From: Pomphorhynchus laevis
Taxonomy: Eukaryota; Acanthocephala; Palaeacanthocephala; Echinorhynchida; Pomphorhynchidae
DNA length: 64,000 nucleotides
Direction: 5' to 3'
NCBI GenBank assembly: GCA_012934845.2
Contig: WNNJ02001108.1
Span: forward strand, 1 to 64,000
This document shows, in pieces, positions 25,501 through 31,240 of the stretch; position 1 is the stretch's first letter, and each line of letters starts with the position of its first letter. A program made the translations under genes and the position numbers. The notes under the pieces were generated by a model. It had not been told where the DNA came from. It worked only from the letters and a program-made list of their open reading frames with translations, and made no database searches.

Positions 25501-27319
25501 GATTTATGTTCTACTATATCATCTGATGTAATTGTATATCTGTTAGTGGTTACTGAAGACGCATACGTAGCTGTAGAGGAGAACCCAGATGTGGTTCCAA
25601 TGGAACCCACCGAACCTACGTTATTTGCTGCACAATTTGAAAATTCCGAATAGTCAGATTATTCTATCCGCCTTTATTTTTGTTTAAAGTGGCAAATGCC
25701 TACCAGCTGTACACTTACAAGTCCACTAACTAACAAAAGAACAGTAAAAGTCAAGCAGATAAATTAGTTAAATTGTTTAAATGGGATCTGATTTGGAGTT
25801 TAAATGGGATCTGATTTGTCGGGTGATAAAAATAACTTGAATTGATCAATTTTTGTTGATCCACTTTATAATTCTGCCTCAAAATTCAAAAATAACTACT
25901 TATATCTTTTATATGATTTAGATTTATATAAAGTAAGAACTTTAAAAAATTCAATTTTTGTGAATTGATTAATAATAAATTATTTTTATAAATTATATTT
26001 ATAGTACATACTGCCTATCGAGCGATTAATAATATATGATGCATCATAATTAAGATTAAAGATCATATGAAGGAACTGCTATGTTATCAGGTTTCTGCCT
26101 CTATTCCTCCATAGTTTGTTTTTGAATTGGTCAAATTTCCACTCCGAGTTGTCTGTCGCAAACAACAGCGTGTACGTTGGAGATGATTAAAGATCATATG
26201 AAGGAACTGCTATGTTATCAGGTTTCTGCCTCTATTCCTCCATAGTTTGTTTTTGAATTGGTCAAATTTCCACTCCGAGTTGTGTGTCGCAAACAACAGC
26301 GTGTACGTTAGAGATCATTTCGTTCATTCGTCGGAATTATAATATACATAGTAGTATATAAATAAAGATACGAAGTTAGAAACGTATCATACAAGCAGTT
26401 TTGCTAAATGCGAATTTATTGACTGTCACTTGTTAAATTCGGAGATTATTCGTATTTTTACGCGATAAGTCGTATATCGATCGTCGTCCAACTCTAAACA
26501 TGCCTTCGCTTTAGCTTCACGTGAAAATTCAAGATATGGTGATGTTACATCGCATATTTGTAGAGGGTTGCGGCAATGAAAGTGTTAGGTCACAATCATT
26601 TCAGCATTATCGACGCGCTGTAAGACACTTGATTAATGCAACGAACAGTTTATTAATGCAATCCTTCTTACGTTAGCACAGAAGCTATCAAGTTTTAATC
26701 TCCAAAGCATAAATGTTTAATTATTAATAAATAATATCAATTGAATTTCGAAATGGCAATCTCGAGTTAGATAATCTCATTAACAGACAATCAATAAATG
26801 ACTAAATTTGAATAAGACAAAGTCGGAAATAATGTACATCAAATTAATATAAATTTAATATAATTCAAATTCAATAAAACAAAACAATTCAGAATATAAT
26901 TATATAAATACGGATGGTATATCATCATTAGTACGAGAAATATTTTTTTTCAGACGCCAAAATATGAATTTTATTTTTGTTGTGTTTCGCTTTTGCCTAA
27001 GCCGAGAACCGCATGTGATTAAAAAAAAACTCAAATTAATATATTTGGCTATATGCCAAATATAACATATTGGCTATATGACATTATGTATTACACTTTA
27101 TAAATAGATACAAAATACTCAATTAATGAACGCTATCTACACTAATTTTTACAAATTAATACTTTAAATTTCAACAATAAAGATACTTACTGAACGGAGT
27201 AGTTTATGGCCATAATATAGAAACTTATCTCGTCGTCTAAATCTATTAGGTATCAACTTTGGCTTTACTAAATTTTGAAAATACAATAAAACTAGCCTAT
27301 TCCAGTTACTTACAACCAT
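1386..27319 (-). CDS. PNPLA6: Neuropathy target esterase homologue (PNPLA6/7, Swiss-cheese), first 14 coding exons of the gene
   Basis: Fourteen exons join in frame with GT/AG introns to give about 518 codons collinear with animal NTE. In order: an N-terminal basic stretch (RFRRRDKFLYYG in exon 1), the linker ending SPEIQYLLKNVR, cyclic-nucleotide-binding-like domain 1 (FGHFEKP ... AGSYLFRIGD ... SIYVVEKG), an acidic linker with ASDFDIAFARANLS, domain 2 (YLVKGSIVA ... LTGE) and the start of domain 3 (RRLDFGMEWTFFEAGKAIYR). Known family members are ER-membrane lysophospholipases that deacylate (lyso)phosphatidylcholine. Their patatin domain with the GXSXG serine is not in this window, so it should lie left of base 1. 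The N-terminal membrane helix usual in the family is weak here (VVSNWNRLVLLYF). The phosphate-binding cassette of domain 1 lacks the typical Gly-Glu...Arg pattern, as in known NTEs, so cAMP binding is doubtful. No exon shows a stop or frameshift, so the gene looks intact. Gene identity is secure; some junctions could be off by a few bases. Confidence 0.92.
1518..3497. other. Intron 13 of the NTE gene
   Basis: AT-rich, no exon or protein-like frame recognised. The motif gacactgtgtgtt near 3286 recurs near 9190 in intron 9, so short copies of a dispersed repeat are present. Confidence 0.4.
3498..3631 (-). CDS. PNPLA6: NTE exon 13
   Basis: QPKQFVGILPILTGESSLYT followed by AKEKCIIGVIRKEDIYE matches [20 protein letters not shown] and the strand ending SKSDFYEIM. 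It ends in phase 2, with the Glu codon completed by exon 14. Confidence 0.92.
4170..4860 (+). mobile_element. Penelope-like element, reverse transcriptase fragment
   Basis: The plus strand reads WNPKLHKNPIKPRFICSA and then NINTYDFSTLYTNLDLVDIK, which are the PKLHK and DFSTLYT signatures of Penelope-like reverse transcriptases. The open part is 4520-4855. About 78 bp (4298-4376) is repeated at 4523-4600, so the fragment carries an internal duplication. The rest of the RT and the GIY-YIG domain are missing. It lies in NTE intron 12, opposite to the gene. Confidence 0.8.
5163..5261 (-). CDS. PNPLA6: NTE exon 12
   Basis: Thirty-three codons. KIIYLVKGSIVATCSYL aligns with LHFVLWGCLHVYQ of domain 2. 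A cag acceptor and gtaagt donor flank it, phase 0 at both ends. Confidence 0.85.
5380..8400 (-). mobile_element. RLE-type LINE relic, copy 1 (in NTE intron 11)
   Basis: On the minus strand, from high to low coordinate: an RT start with KNGGIRPIGVVDFNRLI (about 8340), remnants of ATNAFNRLNR, an RT core with SILPLIRRIKEQ, the RWYADDA box in front of GPIDELEK, then NCECNACSS ... HLLPCKHEI ... VRHNATKD (about 6150-6240) and a C-terminal YSDI...MKRRISFVIARSL near 5450-5530. The Cys/His cluster followed by RHN..RD is typical of LINEs whose endonuclease is restriction-like and C-terminal (R2/R4/NeSL-type groups). It is heavily decayed, with many stops and shifts. Confidence 0.75.
6671..8266 (-). repeat. 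Tandem duplication of about 0.8 kb inside RLE-LINE copy 1
   Basis: Units 6671-7464 and 7469-8266 are near-copies. Both start aataatctcctttagtcaaa and both end catattacattttatt, with scattered substitutions throughout. The duplicated part covers the RT core, so the element relic carries two RT cores in tandem. Confidence 0.9.
8788..8862 (-). CDS. PNPLA6: NTE exon 11, start of cNMP-like domain 2
   Basis: Twenty-five codons. LTIHTVSKNTQLFTEGQP fits the first strands of the second cNMP-like domain. It is phase 0 at both ends, with a gtaagt donor. Confidence 0.8.
8909..9037 (-). CDS. PNPLA6: NTE exon 10
   Basis: Forty-three codons, Ser/Asp/Glu-rich, ending SDVQKEIESFLQLQ. This corresponds to the short helix (EAAKQELAKLM) before cNMP-like domain 2. 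The donor gtttat is weak, but frame and phase fit, and only 46 bp separate it from exon 11. Confidence 0.8.
9038..9915. other. Part of NTE intron 9, AT-rich
   Basis: No exon or element recognised. It contains another copy of gacactgtgtgtt near 9190 and long A/T runs around 9360-9560. Confidence 0.4.
9930..11815 (-). mobile_element. RLE-type LINE relic of a second family (in NTE intron 9)
   Basis: The minus strand carries the RT end with REGVQQSDHLVPLLFCI and INPLLKILTS (about 11500). A post-RT region with NTPAAGAFLQAVP, LRLEASICQP and THTCRCGAIVDRLGTH follows (10480-10620). The nuclease C-terminus reads IPINIEIGALGREAT ... FLLQKISLCKPQR (9960-10130). This order is known from restriction-like-endonuclease LINEs of many invertebrates. 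The element is clearly more GC-rich than the surrounding intron, which suggests later arrival or a different mutational history. It is 5' truncated near 11800 and broken by several stops and shifts. Confidence 0.78.
11816..12163. other. AT-rich part of NTE intron 9
   Basis: Almost pure A/T with short direct repeats (aaataaaataaat-like). No coding signal. Confidence 0.5.
12164..12355 (-). CDS. PNPLA6: NTE exon 9, acidic linker
   Basis: Sixty-four codons of a polar, acidic linker with the conserved SDFDIAFARANLS near its end (SDFDMAYERGRIS in vertebrates). The donor is taken as gttagt; gtggtt three bases earlier is the alternative. Confidence 0.87.
12405..12485 (-). CDS. PNPLA6: NTE exon 8
   Basis: Eighty-one bases. 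IMLRFRRITFMTLHDHLGLT matches [21 protein letters not shown]. It is flanked by a tag acceptor and a gtaagc donor, and a 49-bp intron separates it from exon 9. Confidence 0.9.
12595..14250 (+). mobile_element. Tandem array of Penelope-like element 3' ends (GIY-YIG domain)
   Basis: The plus strand at 12740-13010 reads YVG-TGQPLETRLKQHKYTL and then AKETNCLNIKILEAY...NNKPDVTLNTL, the C-terminal GIY-YIG endonuclease of Penelope-like elements. The last part recurs at 12598-12720 and 13225-13445. The untranslated tail (ending ttgtgtaaaaaattcaaacaacagtg or similar) recurs at about 13020-13170, 13450-13660 and 13920-14220. The closing gatgcatataaacctgaaacgtt resembles the usual end of these elements. 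All copies are truncated and carry stops. Confidence 0.75.
14251..14951. other. Remainder of NTE intron 7
   Basis: AT-rich. A slightly more balanced stretch at 14450-14730 shows no recognisable frame on either strand. Confidence 0.4.
14952..15018 (-). CDS. PNPLA6: NTE exon 7
   Basis: Sixty-seven bases. LPFKAFTSVFAEFPQSLVRF matches the helix [20 protein letters not shown] that closes domain 1. It ends in phase 0 at a gtgcgt donor. Confidence 0.9.
15072..15133 (-). CDS. PNPLA6: NTE exon 6
   Basis: Sixty-two bases. FGTVSCKAVVDSTLIA aligns with RTVSARAARDSTVLR at the end of cNMP-like domain 1. It ends in phase 2, followed by a 53-bp intron. Confidence 0.88.
15180..15260 (-). CDS. PNPLA6: NTE exon 5
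   Basis: Twenty-seven codons in phase 0 at both ends. SSDSIFSLLSIADYLA aligns with PGDSVNSLLSILDVIT of vertebrate NTE. The downstream intron is only 46 bp. The Gly-Glu of a functional phosphate-binding cassette is absent. Confidence 0.87.
15261..17138. other. NTE intron 4
   Basis: No exon found. A diverged duplication links about 15890-16000 and 16300-16410, sharing ttctgtaaaaat.tgatt and cctgtttatgtcgttgaaaa-type sequence. Nested palindromes of taacattataatgttata type lie at 16590-16670. Short open frames here look random. Confidence 0.4.
17139..17298 (-). CDS. PNPLA6: NTE exon 4, core of cNMP-binding-like domain 1
   Basis: Fifty-three codons, VFGHFEKPVILNLCKF ... AGSYLFRIGDLDDSIYVVEKGQ, ending at a gtaaga donor. 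This is the beta-barrel start of the first cNMP-like domain and the strongest single match to NTE in the window. Confidence 0.93.
17299..18724. other. NTE intron 3
   Basis: AT-rich, with no exon. It contains the GC-rich palindrome pair at 18505-18685, and a short repeated phrase (ttaaaactaatct) near 18019 and 18360. Confidence 0.4.
18505..18685. repeat. Direct repeat pair, each unit ending in a GC-rich perfect or near-perfect palindrome
   Basis: Units 18505-18580 and 18611-18685 share about 75 bp (ggcataa...gctaaaatcaaatttattt...aaaataccacat). Unit 1 ends in a palindrome at 18550-18578 with 14-bp arms around one base (core actcgccgctgcggcgagt). Unit 2 ends in one at 18658-18683 with 13-bp arms and a single mismatch. 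GC-rich hairpins stand out in this AT-rich intron. Confidence 0.85.
18725..18877 (-). CDS. PNPLA6: NTE exon 3
   Basis: Enters in phase 2 and leaves in phase 2. It encodes the linker before the first cNMP-like domain, RILRKQ ... PRFLLEVD ... SPEIQYLLKNVR. This aligns with the vertebrate stretch that ends SEVLYMLKNVR directly before the domain. Confidence 0.88.
18925..18986 (-). CDS. PNPLA6: NTE exon 2
   Basis: Twenty codons plus 2 nt, with SLVNRRRTMLKLANKR corresponding to the basic RPRMRKKLKMLNIAKK-type segment of vertebrate NTE. The acceptor is tttttag and the donor is gtaaca. It is separated from exon 3 by a 47-bp intron. The match is short, but it is supported by phase and position. Confidence 0.78.
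18987..19817. other. Left part of NTE intron 1
   Basis: AT-rich, no element or exon recognised. Short frames around 19180-19380 on the minus strand do not match NTE or any family I know. Confidence 0.4.
19818..20024. repeat. Foldback (long inverted repeat) element
   Basis: Arms 19818-19904 and 19939-20024 are near-perfect reverse complements of about 86 bp, beginning attgtttacaaacag and ending gaggaacaaa or cctgatgataac equivalents. They are separated by 34 bp that is itself partly palindromic (attacat...atgtaat). This is consistent with a foldback MITE or a strong RNA hairpin. No protein is encoded. Confidence 0.9.
20420..21110 (-). mobile_element. CR1-like LINE, 5' ORF1 fragment
   Basis: The minus-strand frame near 20930-21060 gives CNNDSCNRW ... 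FLCGFC, the same C-x4-C...C-x2-C zinc finger pattern that opens the ORF1 of the intact CR1 element at 50-54.5 kb (CDSDDCRRW ... FMCGFC). Downstream the frames shift repeatedly. Only the N-terminal part is present; the endonuclease and RT are absent, which is unusual for a LINE, where 5' truncation is the rule. It lies in NTE intron 1. Confidence 0.7.
20804..20840. repeat. Perfect palindrome
   Basis: aattccatatgttactg and its reverse complement sit head to head around a single base, and a partial further copy (gttattgccagtaac) follows. It lies inside the CR1 fragment and is probably a small inverted duplication. Confidence 0.8.
21342..24835 (+). mobile_element. RTE-clade LINE, nearly full length
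   Basis: The order is a 5' region, apurinic endonuclease, reverse transcriptase and the C-terminal domain typical of RTE elements. It is flanked by a 26-bp target-site duplication (atatcttttatat and onward, 21316-21341 and 24836-24861, one mismatch). The 3' end shows no long poly(A). It lies inside NTE intron 1 in the opposite orientation. The coding frame carries only a few lesions (see the pseudogene entry), so it is a fairly recent insertion. Confidence 0.9.
21617..24768 (+). pseudogene. RTE endonuclease / reverse transcriptase reading frame
   Basis: The endonuclease starts at TINVRTLLQPGQ, with ATECRIP, VICAYGPTN, VAGDFNAQL and the late TWTYP...NQIDFILV. The RT has NYRSISLLHVVYKI, ENQAGFRPNRGCIDH, LFLDFESAFDQVN, STGVRQG and LTYADDVVVL. 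The C-terminal domain has YLGSVF, SIVRPVLLYGSECW and RLRYLGHVLRM. One frame runs from 21617 with in-frame stops at 22469 (TGA), 22684 (TAA) and 22835 (TGA). A single frameshift near 23845, just after VRQG, moves it to the frame that is open to 24768. Four lesions in about 1,050 codons mark it as recently dead, although stop read-through has not been excluded. Confidence 0.88.
24862..24900. repeat. Palindrome next to the RTE target-site duplication
   Basis: ttaagtaagaacttt followed by its reverse complement, with 15-bp arms. It lies immediately beyond the RTE 3' target-site duplication. Half of it recurs near 25930. Confidence 0.8.
24950..25663 (-). mobile_element. LINE endonuclease fragment (CR1/Jockey-like)
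   Basis: Minus-strand frames read SDVTDSEVELSNYICYRADR followed by a GRRGG stretch, then IVVGLIYHNPYATANYIITD, LNMPHID-ENYTPEPGCDGF and LNLVQQVGHITRFTENQQSS. This is the middle and late part of a LINE endonuclease (TETWL..., YRSP..., GDFN..., TR...N...LD). A Ser/Thr-rich stretch precedes it. The RT is absent and several shifts and stops interrupt it. Confidence 0.72.
25665..25740 (-). mobile_element. 3' end of an L2-like LINE (third copy)
   Basis: The minus strand gives gttagtggacttgtaagtg followed by tacagctggtaggcatttgc and cactttaaa. This matches the 3' tails at 43075-43125 and 63420-63470, including the stem formed by gtggcaaatg and its partner. Only the tail is present. Confidence 0.7.
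25826..25950. repeat. Second copy of the sequence that flanks the RTE insertion
   Basis: About 120 bp (aataacttgaattgatcaat and onward, to gtaagaactttaaa) matches 21240-21341 joined to 24862-24885, the pre-insertion site of the RTE element. The two copies bracket the endonuclease fragment at 24950-25663 as direct repeats. Confidence 0.85.
26054..26315. repeat. 131-bp tandem repeat, two units
   Basis: Units 26054-26184 and 26185-26315 are almost identical (gattaaagatcatatgaagg ... acaacagcgtgtacgtt). No coding frame spans a unit on either strand. The following 26316-26640 is less AT-rich and includes tatataaataaagata. It may be the 5' region of an element not otherwise present. Confidence 0.85.
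26316..27190. other. Right part of NTE intron 1
   Basis: 26316-26700 has mixed composition but no recognised frame. 26700-27190 is AT-rich. Nothing further supported. Confidence 0.35.
27191..27319 (-). CDS. PNPLA6: NTE exon 1 (start codon)
   Basis: Forty-three codons from ATG at 27319 to a gtaagt donor at 27190. The sequence PNRFRRRDKFLYYGHKLLRS matches the conserved NTE segment just after the membrane anchor. The ATG sits in a cacaATGG context. The exon ends in phase 0 and the next exon starts in phase 0. The N-terminus is shorter than in vertebrate NTE and its hydrophobic run is weak, so a further upstream exon is possible. Confidence 0.85.
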
Positions 27320-28325
27320 TGTGAGAATATCGAAACAAACGGTAATTTAAGATTAGCAACACCACACACAGTAAGCATCCGACTGCGAATTTATTGTGAA
27401 CTAATGAGATTAGCTAAAAACAGTTTTGAATATACCACGTGTAAAACGCAAAGATGATACTCTAAATTTTGTCAATCAATTATAATTAAAATATTTTAAT
27501 ATGATTAAAATCGAATATGGAAACAAATCGCATGTAATCAGTACAATCACTGAATAGAAATAACGTAGATTCACGTAGATTGCTACGTGAATCACTAAGA
27601 TTCACGTAGCAGTTGAATCACGTAGCAATTCACATAGATTTTATAATTTTACTTGTCTAAATATAGATGTTCCTACTTGTATTAATGTATTGAAACATAA
27701 ATTCTAGATATGAAATATCTAGATATTCTAGAAATAATATGAAATATTCATATTTCATATGATATTTTTATCTGAAATATATCTTCATCAAATATATCTG
27801 TAATAACAAAATTTATAACAAATTTTGAAAATGTAAAACAATAAATTGACTATTTTAAAAATAGTCAAATATATAAATAAGCACAATAATATTAAAAATA
27901 ATACCTCATAATGAAGGTATATATCTAGATATAAACATATAGAAACATTTACGAAATATGAAACTATACATTAATATTAACATTAATATTATGTTAATAT
28001 TAATATTATGTTAACATTAATATTAATATTAATTTGACATTAAATGAAGATTTAATGCTCATATCAAGATATATACTTTACATATTTATTACATATTGCT
28101 TAAATTTTTATTACATATTGTTGCAATTCTTAAAATTTCATTATTAATTATTCATTATTAGGTGCCAGTCGATTAACTATTAAGCTAGCGACTATCGACG
28201 ATTAGGCTATTCGTGCAGCGGCCCATGCAACGAATGTTCGACATTCGTTGATCAACGGCTAGATAATTGGCCGGCCTGCACCAGCCGTAGGGATAGTCTT
28301 TTCATAGACTATCTCAGATCCCTCC
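27320..28325 (-). promoter_or_regulatory. Presumed 5' region of the NTE gene
   Basis: The sequence upstream of the NTE start codon. No TATA box or initiator could be assigned with confidence. 27556-27640 contains clustered inverted copies of attcacgtag/ctacgtgaat, and 27690-28040 has nested A/T palindromes (gaaatattcatatttcat, ttaatattaacattaa types). Assignment as a promoter rests on position only. Confidence 0.3.
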
Positions 28326-28588
28326 GATGACTCCAACGGCGGATTAGACCACGGATGAAATGGCAGAAGAGAGTCACGAAGGCCTGTTTCTTTATAGTAG
28401 TTATGTTGGATCATCAAAGGATATTGGGAACGGGAGATAGCAGAACAAACAAAATCACACCGATGACTCCAACGGCAGATTGGACAATGGACGAACAGGC
28501 GGAAGAGAGTCTCGGAAAACTGTTTCTTTACAGTAGCGATGTTGGATCATTAAAGGATATCGGAAACGGGAGATAGCCGAACAAACAA
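28326..28588 (+). repeat. Tandem repeat (136-bp units) at the 5' end of the BovB-like LINE
   Basis: Units 28326-28461 and 28462-28588 share gatgactccaacggc, gttggatcat.aaaggatat and gggagatagc.gaacaaacaa. Tandem 5' units of this kind can act as an internal promoter in LINEs; here that is an inference from position. Confidence 0.82.
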
Positions 28589-30775
28589 TCAAGATAATAA
28601 AAATGACAAGCAACAAATTTACAAAACAAATATCAAGTGCGAAGAACAATGGTCAACTCACCACTGACCGGAGGAGTTTTCGTTGTCGGGTGCCGTGTGA
28701 CCAGGCAGTTGTACGGAGACAGCGATAAAGGCATCAACGCACAAAGCGGACTAGTCTTCATGTAGGAACGTGGAGTGTCATCTCCCAGACGGGAAAAACC
28801 AGAATTAGTTGAAGAGATGGTTCGTTTCGGTCTAGAAAAAGTCGGAGTGACTTCTCTTCATTATTCTGGAACTGGAACTAAACTTTTGAATCAAGGCTGG
28901 ACCTTGAACTATTGGGGAGTTGACAACGGAAAGCGACGACAGGCGGGTGTAGAAATACTTACAAGTCCCCGATTGTCGTTCGTGGTAGAGAGGTTTAACC
29001 CAGTAAACAAAAGGCTGGCGTCTCTGAGACTTTTAGTCTGGACGCTCGTGTGAAGAGAGTAGCTGAGCTATTAACCGATCACCACCTTGTAGTTAATCTT
29101 CAATGGCAGGATCGGAAGCTATACAAGCATGATAAACCAAAACGTTGAATGAGGGAGTGATGGGAGCGTCTAGTTAATGTTTCTGTCAAATACCGTTTTT
29201 CTGGCTACATCAGGGAGGACTTTTCTCGGTTGTCAGAAGAGGTGAAGAGCATTGATCAGGAATGTAAGATATTCAGATTCTCGCTAGCCAAAGCAACTGT
29301 TAAAAGTTATGGCTCGATGGCATTAGATGCTTGTCGCGGAGGAAATACTCGAACTGCGTGGTGGACACAATCAGTTAGAGATTATGTCCAACAGAAGAAA
29401 CTGGCTTATAAGGCAACTTTGTCAGATAAATCAATGGAAGCTGTAAACAAGTACCGAAGGGCAAAGAGAGCTTCAGTTCGAGCAGTTACCGAAGCGAAGG
29501 CGGCTTGGGAAAAATTTGGAGAGCATCAAGAACTTGATTATAGGTTAGCTTCGAAGATGTTCTGGAGGACGATCAGGAACCTTCGTGTTGGAAAGCAAAA
29601 AACTCCTCAAACTGTCTATGGCAAGAGACGATCTATGCTGATTGACATTCAAGACATTCTTAGTTGTTGGAAATATCATTTTTGGAGTCTGCTTAATCCG
29701 ATGGATATGTCTTCTATTATAGAAGTAGAGCCTTCCGAACCAACAGAAGAGCTCATCTTTTTAGAAGTGGTCATTGCTGTTAAAAAATTTCGTGATAGCA
29801 AGTCTCCAGGAGTAGACGAGATTTGACCTGAAGCTTTATAGGATCTCGACGTTGTTGGCATGAAGTGGCAAACACAGATCTTCAATGTTCCATTGAAGTC
29901 GGGGAAGGTTTCTAGGCTTCTCTGTATGAATAAAGTATGAGTTGTGTTCGTGTTCTAGGTAGGAAGTCTGAATCATTTCCCTTAGGTGTTAAGCTTCGTC
30001 AGGGTTGTCCTTTGTCTCAACTTTTCTTACTTGTTCACATGGACAAAATTTCGAGACGGGCTGCTCTGACGGATGCCCGTATTCAGTTCGGTTTCATCAG
30101 GATACAATCTCTGCTTTTTGCAGATGACGTTGTTTTGTTGGCTGCTTGTCCTGAGGATTTACAATGCCTAGTAGATCGATTCACGATGGAATTCCAAGCG
30201 GCAGGGATGTTGGTTAGTACCTTCAAGACTGTTTCTATGTGTTCGTCTCGGATTCAGGTGCCAATGTTAATCCGGATTGAGGAAAAATTCTTCCTGATGT
30301 GGAGGATTTCAAGTATCTTGGGGTATTGTTCTCGAGGGACGGCAGAAACATCAAGGAGATTGGGCCGCGGATTTGTGCAGCTAACGCTGCAATGCGTTAT
30401 TTGTACATGTCTGTCGTGCTAAAGGGGGAGTTAAGTCTTCGGGCAAGGCTCTTGGTTTACCACGCAATCTTCGTTCCTAACTTAACCTATAGTTATGAGC
30501 TTTGGGTTATGACCGAAATGATAATATCTCGGATACAGGCGACCGAAAGAGGTTCCTTCGCGGTTTAGCTAGTCTTAGCCTTTGAGATAATGTTTGGAAT
30601 TCGGCCATCCGGGATGGGCTCGGAGTAAAGTCGCTGCTTCTACACATCGAAGAAAGTAAGCTGAAATGGCTAAGGCACGTTTTTATGATGTCTAGGGATC
30701 GCCTTCCTCATAGGGTTTTCCAGGCCGGACTCTCGGGAAAGAGACCACGAGGTATACCTCATTCATATTCCATAA
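28326..30775 (+). mobile_element. RTE-type LINE relic (BovB/Rex3-like)
   Basis: Plus-strand frames include an AWWTQSVRDYVQQKKLAYK linker, FWRTIRNLRVGKQKTPQTV, SKSPGVDEI, VKLRQGCPLSQLFLLVHMDK, QSLLFADDVVLLAA, FKYLGVLFSRDGRN, YHAIFVPNLTYSYELWVMTE and HRVFQAGLSGKRPRG. This order and wording fit the RTE group that includes BovB and fish Rex3. The endonuclease is badly decayed; most of the RT palm before RQG is missing. At least six stops or shifts are visible. Confidence 0.78.
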
Positions 30776-30819
30776 AACTTAAAAATAAGTCAGCTATAAT
30801 TGCGTTACGATTACCTCCC

Positions 30820-31240
30820 ATCGGAACACCTTTTACTTGTCTAAATATAGATGTCCCTACCTTTAAATAATTTTGATTTATCAAAATATTTAAGGATTCT
30901 ATTAATTCGATTTTATCCATATATTTATATTTACTTGATGGTTAAATTTTTGTTAGATATGCGTTATAGTTTTTTTAACATATATATGTACATCTTTTTC
31001 CGAATATAAGATTAATTAATTTTACTAACGCTTCTTTAATATCTACTAAATCTAGATTTGTATAAAGCGTACTAAAATCGAACGTATTTATATTCTGAAA
31101 ATTTATTCCTTTTGTGTGTTCTAAAAATTCTTTTGTAGAATTAATACTGACATAGTGTTTTACATCAGTATTAATTTCGACTACCCTACAATACTTTTTG
31201 AAGTGTTTTTTAAATAGGTTTTAATGTAGATTTAGGTTTA
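30820..31240 (-). mobile_element. Penelope-like element, RT fragment
   Basis: The minus strand repeats the RT region of the 4.2-4.9 kb copy: the frame around INTYDFSTLYTNLDLVDIK, preceded by a conserved Lys/Val/Glu-rich stretch. The 3' boundary shares ttacttgtctaaatatagatg with about 27650-27670. It is a short, stop-containing fragment. Confidence 0.75.

Noticed and set aside
25456-25653. 65-codon plus-strand frame with an acidic, protein-like end
   Set aside because: It is antisense to the LINE endonuclease fragment on the minus strand, which has several recognisable motifs.
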